DNA from: DASYSL01 sp036003365
GTDB taxonomy: Bacteria > Eisenbacteria > RBG-16-71-46 > DASYSL01
Direction: 5' to 3'
NCBI GenBank assembly: GCA_036003365.1
Contig: DASYSL010000035.1
Span: 1-5,962 of the forward strand
DNA: 5,962 nt
Shown: positions 5,917 through 5,962 of the stretch, one piece after another
How positions within the stretch are numbered: the first letter of the stretch is position 1
Layout: each line of letters opens with the position of its first letter
Translations under genes and position numbers: made by a program
The notes under the pieces: model-generated
The model's input: the letters and a program-made list of their open reading frames with translations, nothing else
What the model was told of the DNA's origin: nothing
The model's database searches: none

Positions 5917-5962
5917 CTAGTGAAGAACCAGCGTCTTGAGCTCTTTGCTCTCCGGGCCGTTG
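5917..5962 (-). CDS. 3' end of an unidentified gene (cut by window edge)
   Basis: The only sign of this gene is a 14-residue tail, NGPESKELKTLVLH, ending in TAG at 5917-5919, plus one base of the next codon. The strong minus-strand terminator just downstream supports a real gene ending here. The tail is too short to identify. The pattern of NG followed by charged residues and a final basic-hydrophobic strand is like the last strand of Ig-like C-terminal sorting domains in FCB-group secreted proteins, but this is only a resemblance. Confidence 0.6.
   Translation of the reverse strand, partial: NGPESKELKTLVLH

Noticed and set aside
1..5962. CRISPR array, tRNA or rRNA gene, insertion sequence or phage module
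   Set aside because: No regularly spaced repeats, no tRNA-like cloverleaf, no transposase or integrase motifs and no terminal repeats were found on either strand.

Overview
This is a G+C-rich, gene-dense bacterial window (roughly two thirds G+C by eye, not computed). Intergenic gaps are very short, several genes overlap, and start codons are not always ATG. Nearly every antisense frame is open, which is the usual effect of high third-position G+C. The phylum cannot be fixed from the sequence. The HDVD-type polysaccharide deacetylase and the short C-terminal tail at the right edge would fit a G+C-rich lineage of the FCB or Gemmatimonadota/Eisenbacteria kind, but that is only a weak inference.

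Layout, left to right. (1) A minus-strand run reads right to left from about 3395 to the left edge: a DUF3830-type small protein (2979-3395), a dihydropyrimidinase/hydantoinase/allantoinase-family cyclic amidohydrolase (1612-2976), a MATE-family multidrug/metabolite exporter (186-1592), and the first 63 codons of a fold-type II PLP threonine/serine ammonia-lyase-like enzyme (1-189). Gaps are 2 and 19 bases, and the last two genes overlap by 4 bases (CTGA), so the four look like one operon. (2) A divergent intergenic region of 118 bases (3396-3513) carries an imperfect inverted repeat. (3) A plus-strand pair encodes 5-hydroxyisourate hydrolase (3514-3861) and OHCU decarboxylase (3865-4365), separated by 3 bases. 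(4) A large minus-strand polysaccharide deacetylase-like protein (4357-5820) converges on the decarboxylase gene and overlaps it by 9 bases. (5) A minus-strand intrinsic terminator (5864-5891) follows the 3' end of another minus-strand gene at the right edge.

How the genes work together. The plus-strand pair carries out the two steps after urate oxidase: 5-hydroxyisourate to OHCU, then OHCU to S-allantoin. Allantoin is itself a substituted hydantoin, and the cyclic amidohydrolase on the other side of the shared promoter region is the natural candidate to open it to allantoate, although its active-site signature looks more like a hydantoinase or dihydropyrimidinase than like E. coli AllB. The window is therefore best read as part of a ureide (purine ring) catabolic locus with a divergent control region. 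No urate oxidase, xanthine dehydrogenase, allantoicase or ureidoglycolate enzyme lies in the window. The exporter and the ammonia-lyase are operon partners whose substrates cannot be told from sequence alone. The deacetylase and the right-edge gene appear unrelated to purine breakdown.

Points most worth a second look: the DUF3830/hydantoinase pairing inside a ureide locus, a 5-hydroxyisourate hydrolase with YLGS in place of the usual C-terminal YRGS, a probable CTG start overlapping a stop codon, and the candidate operator between the divergent units.
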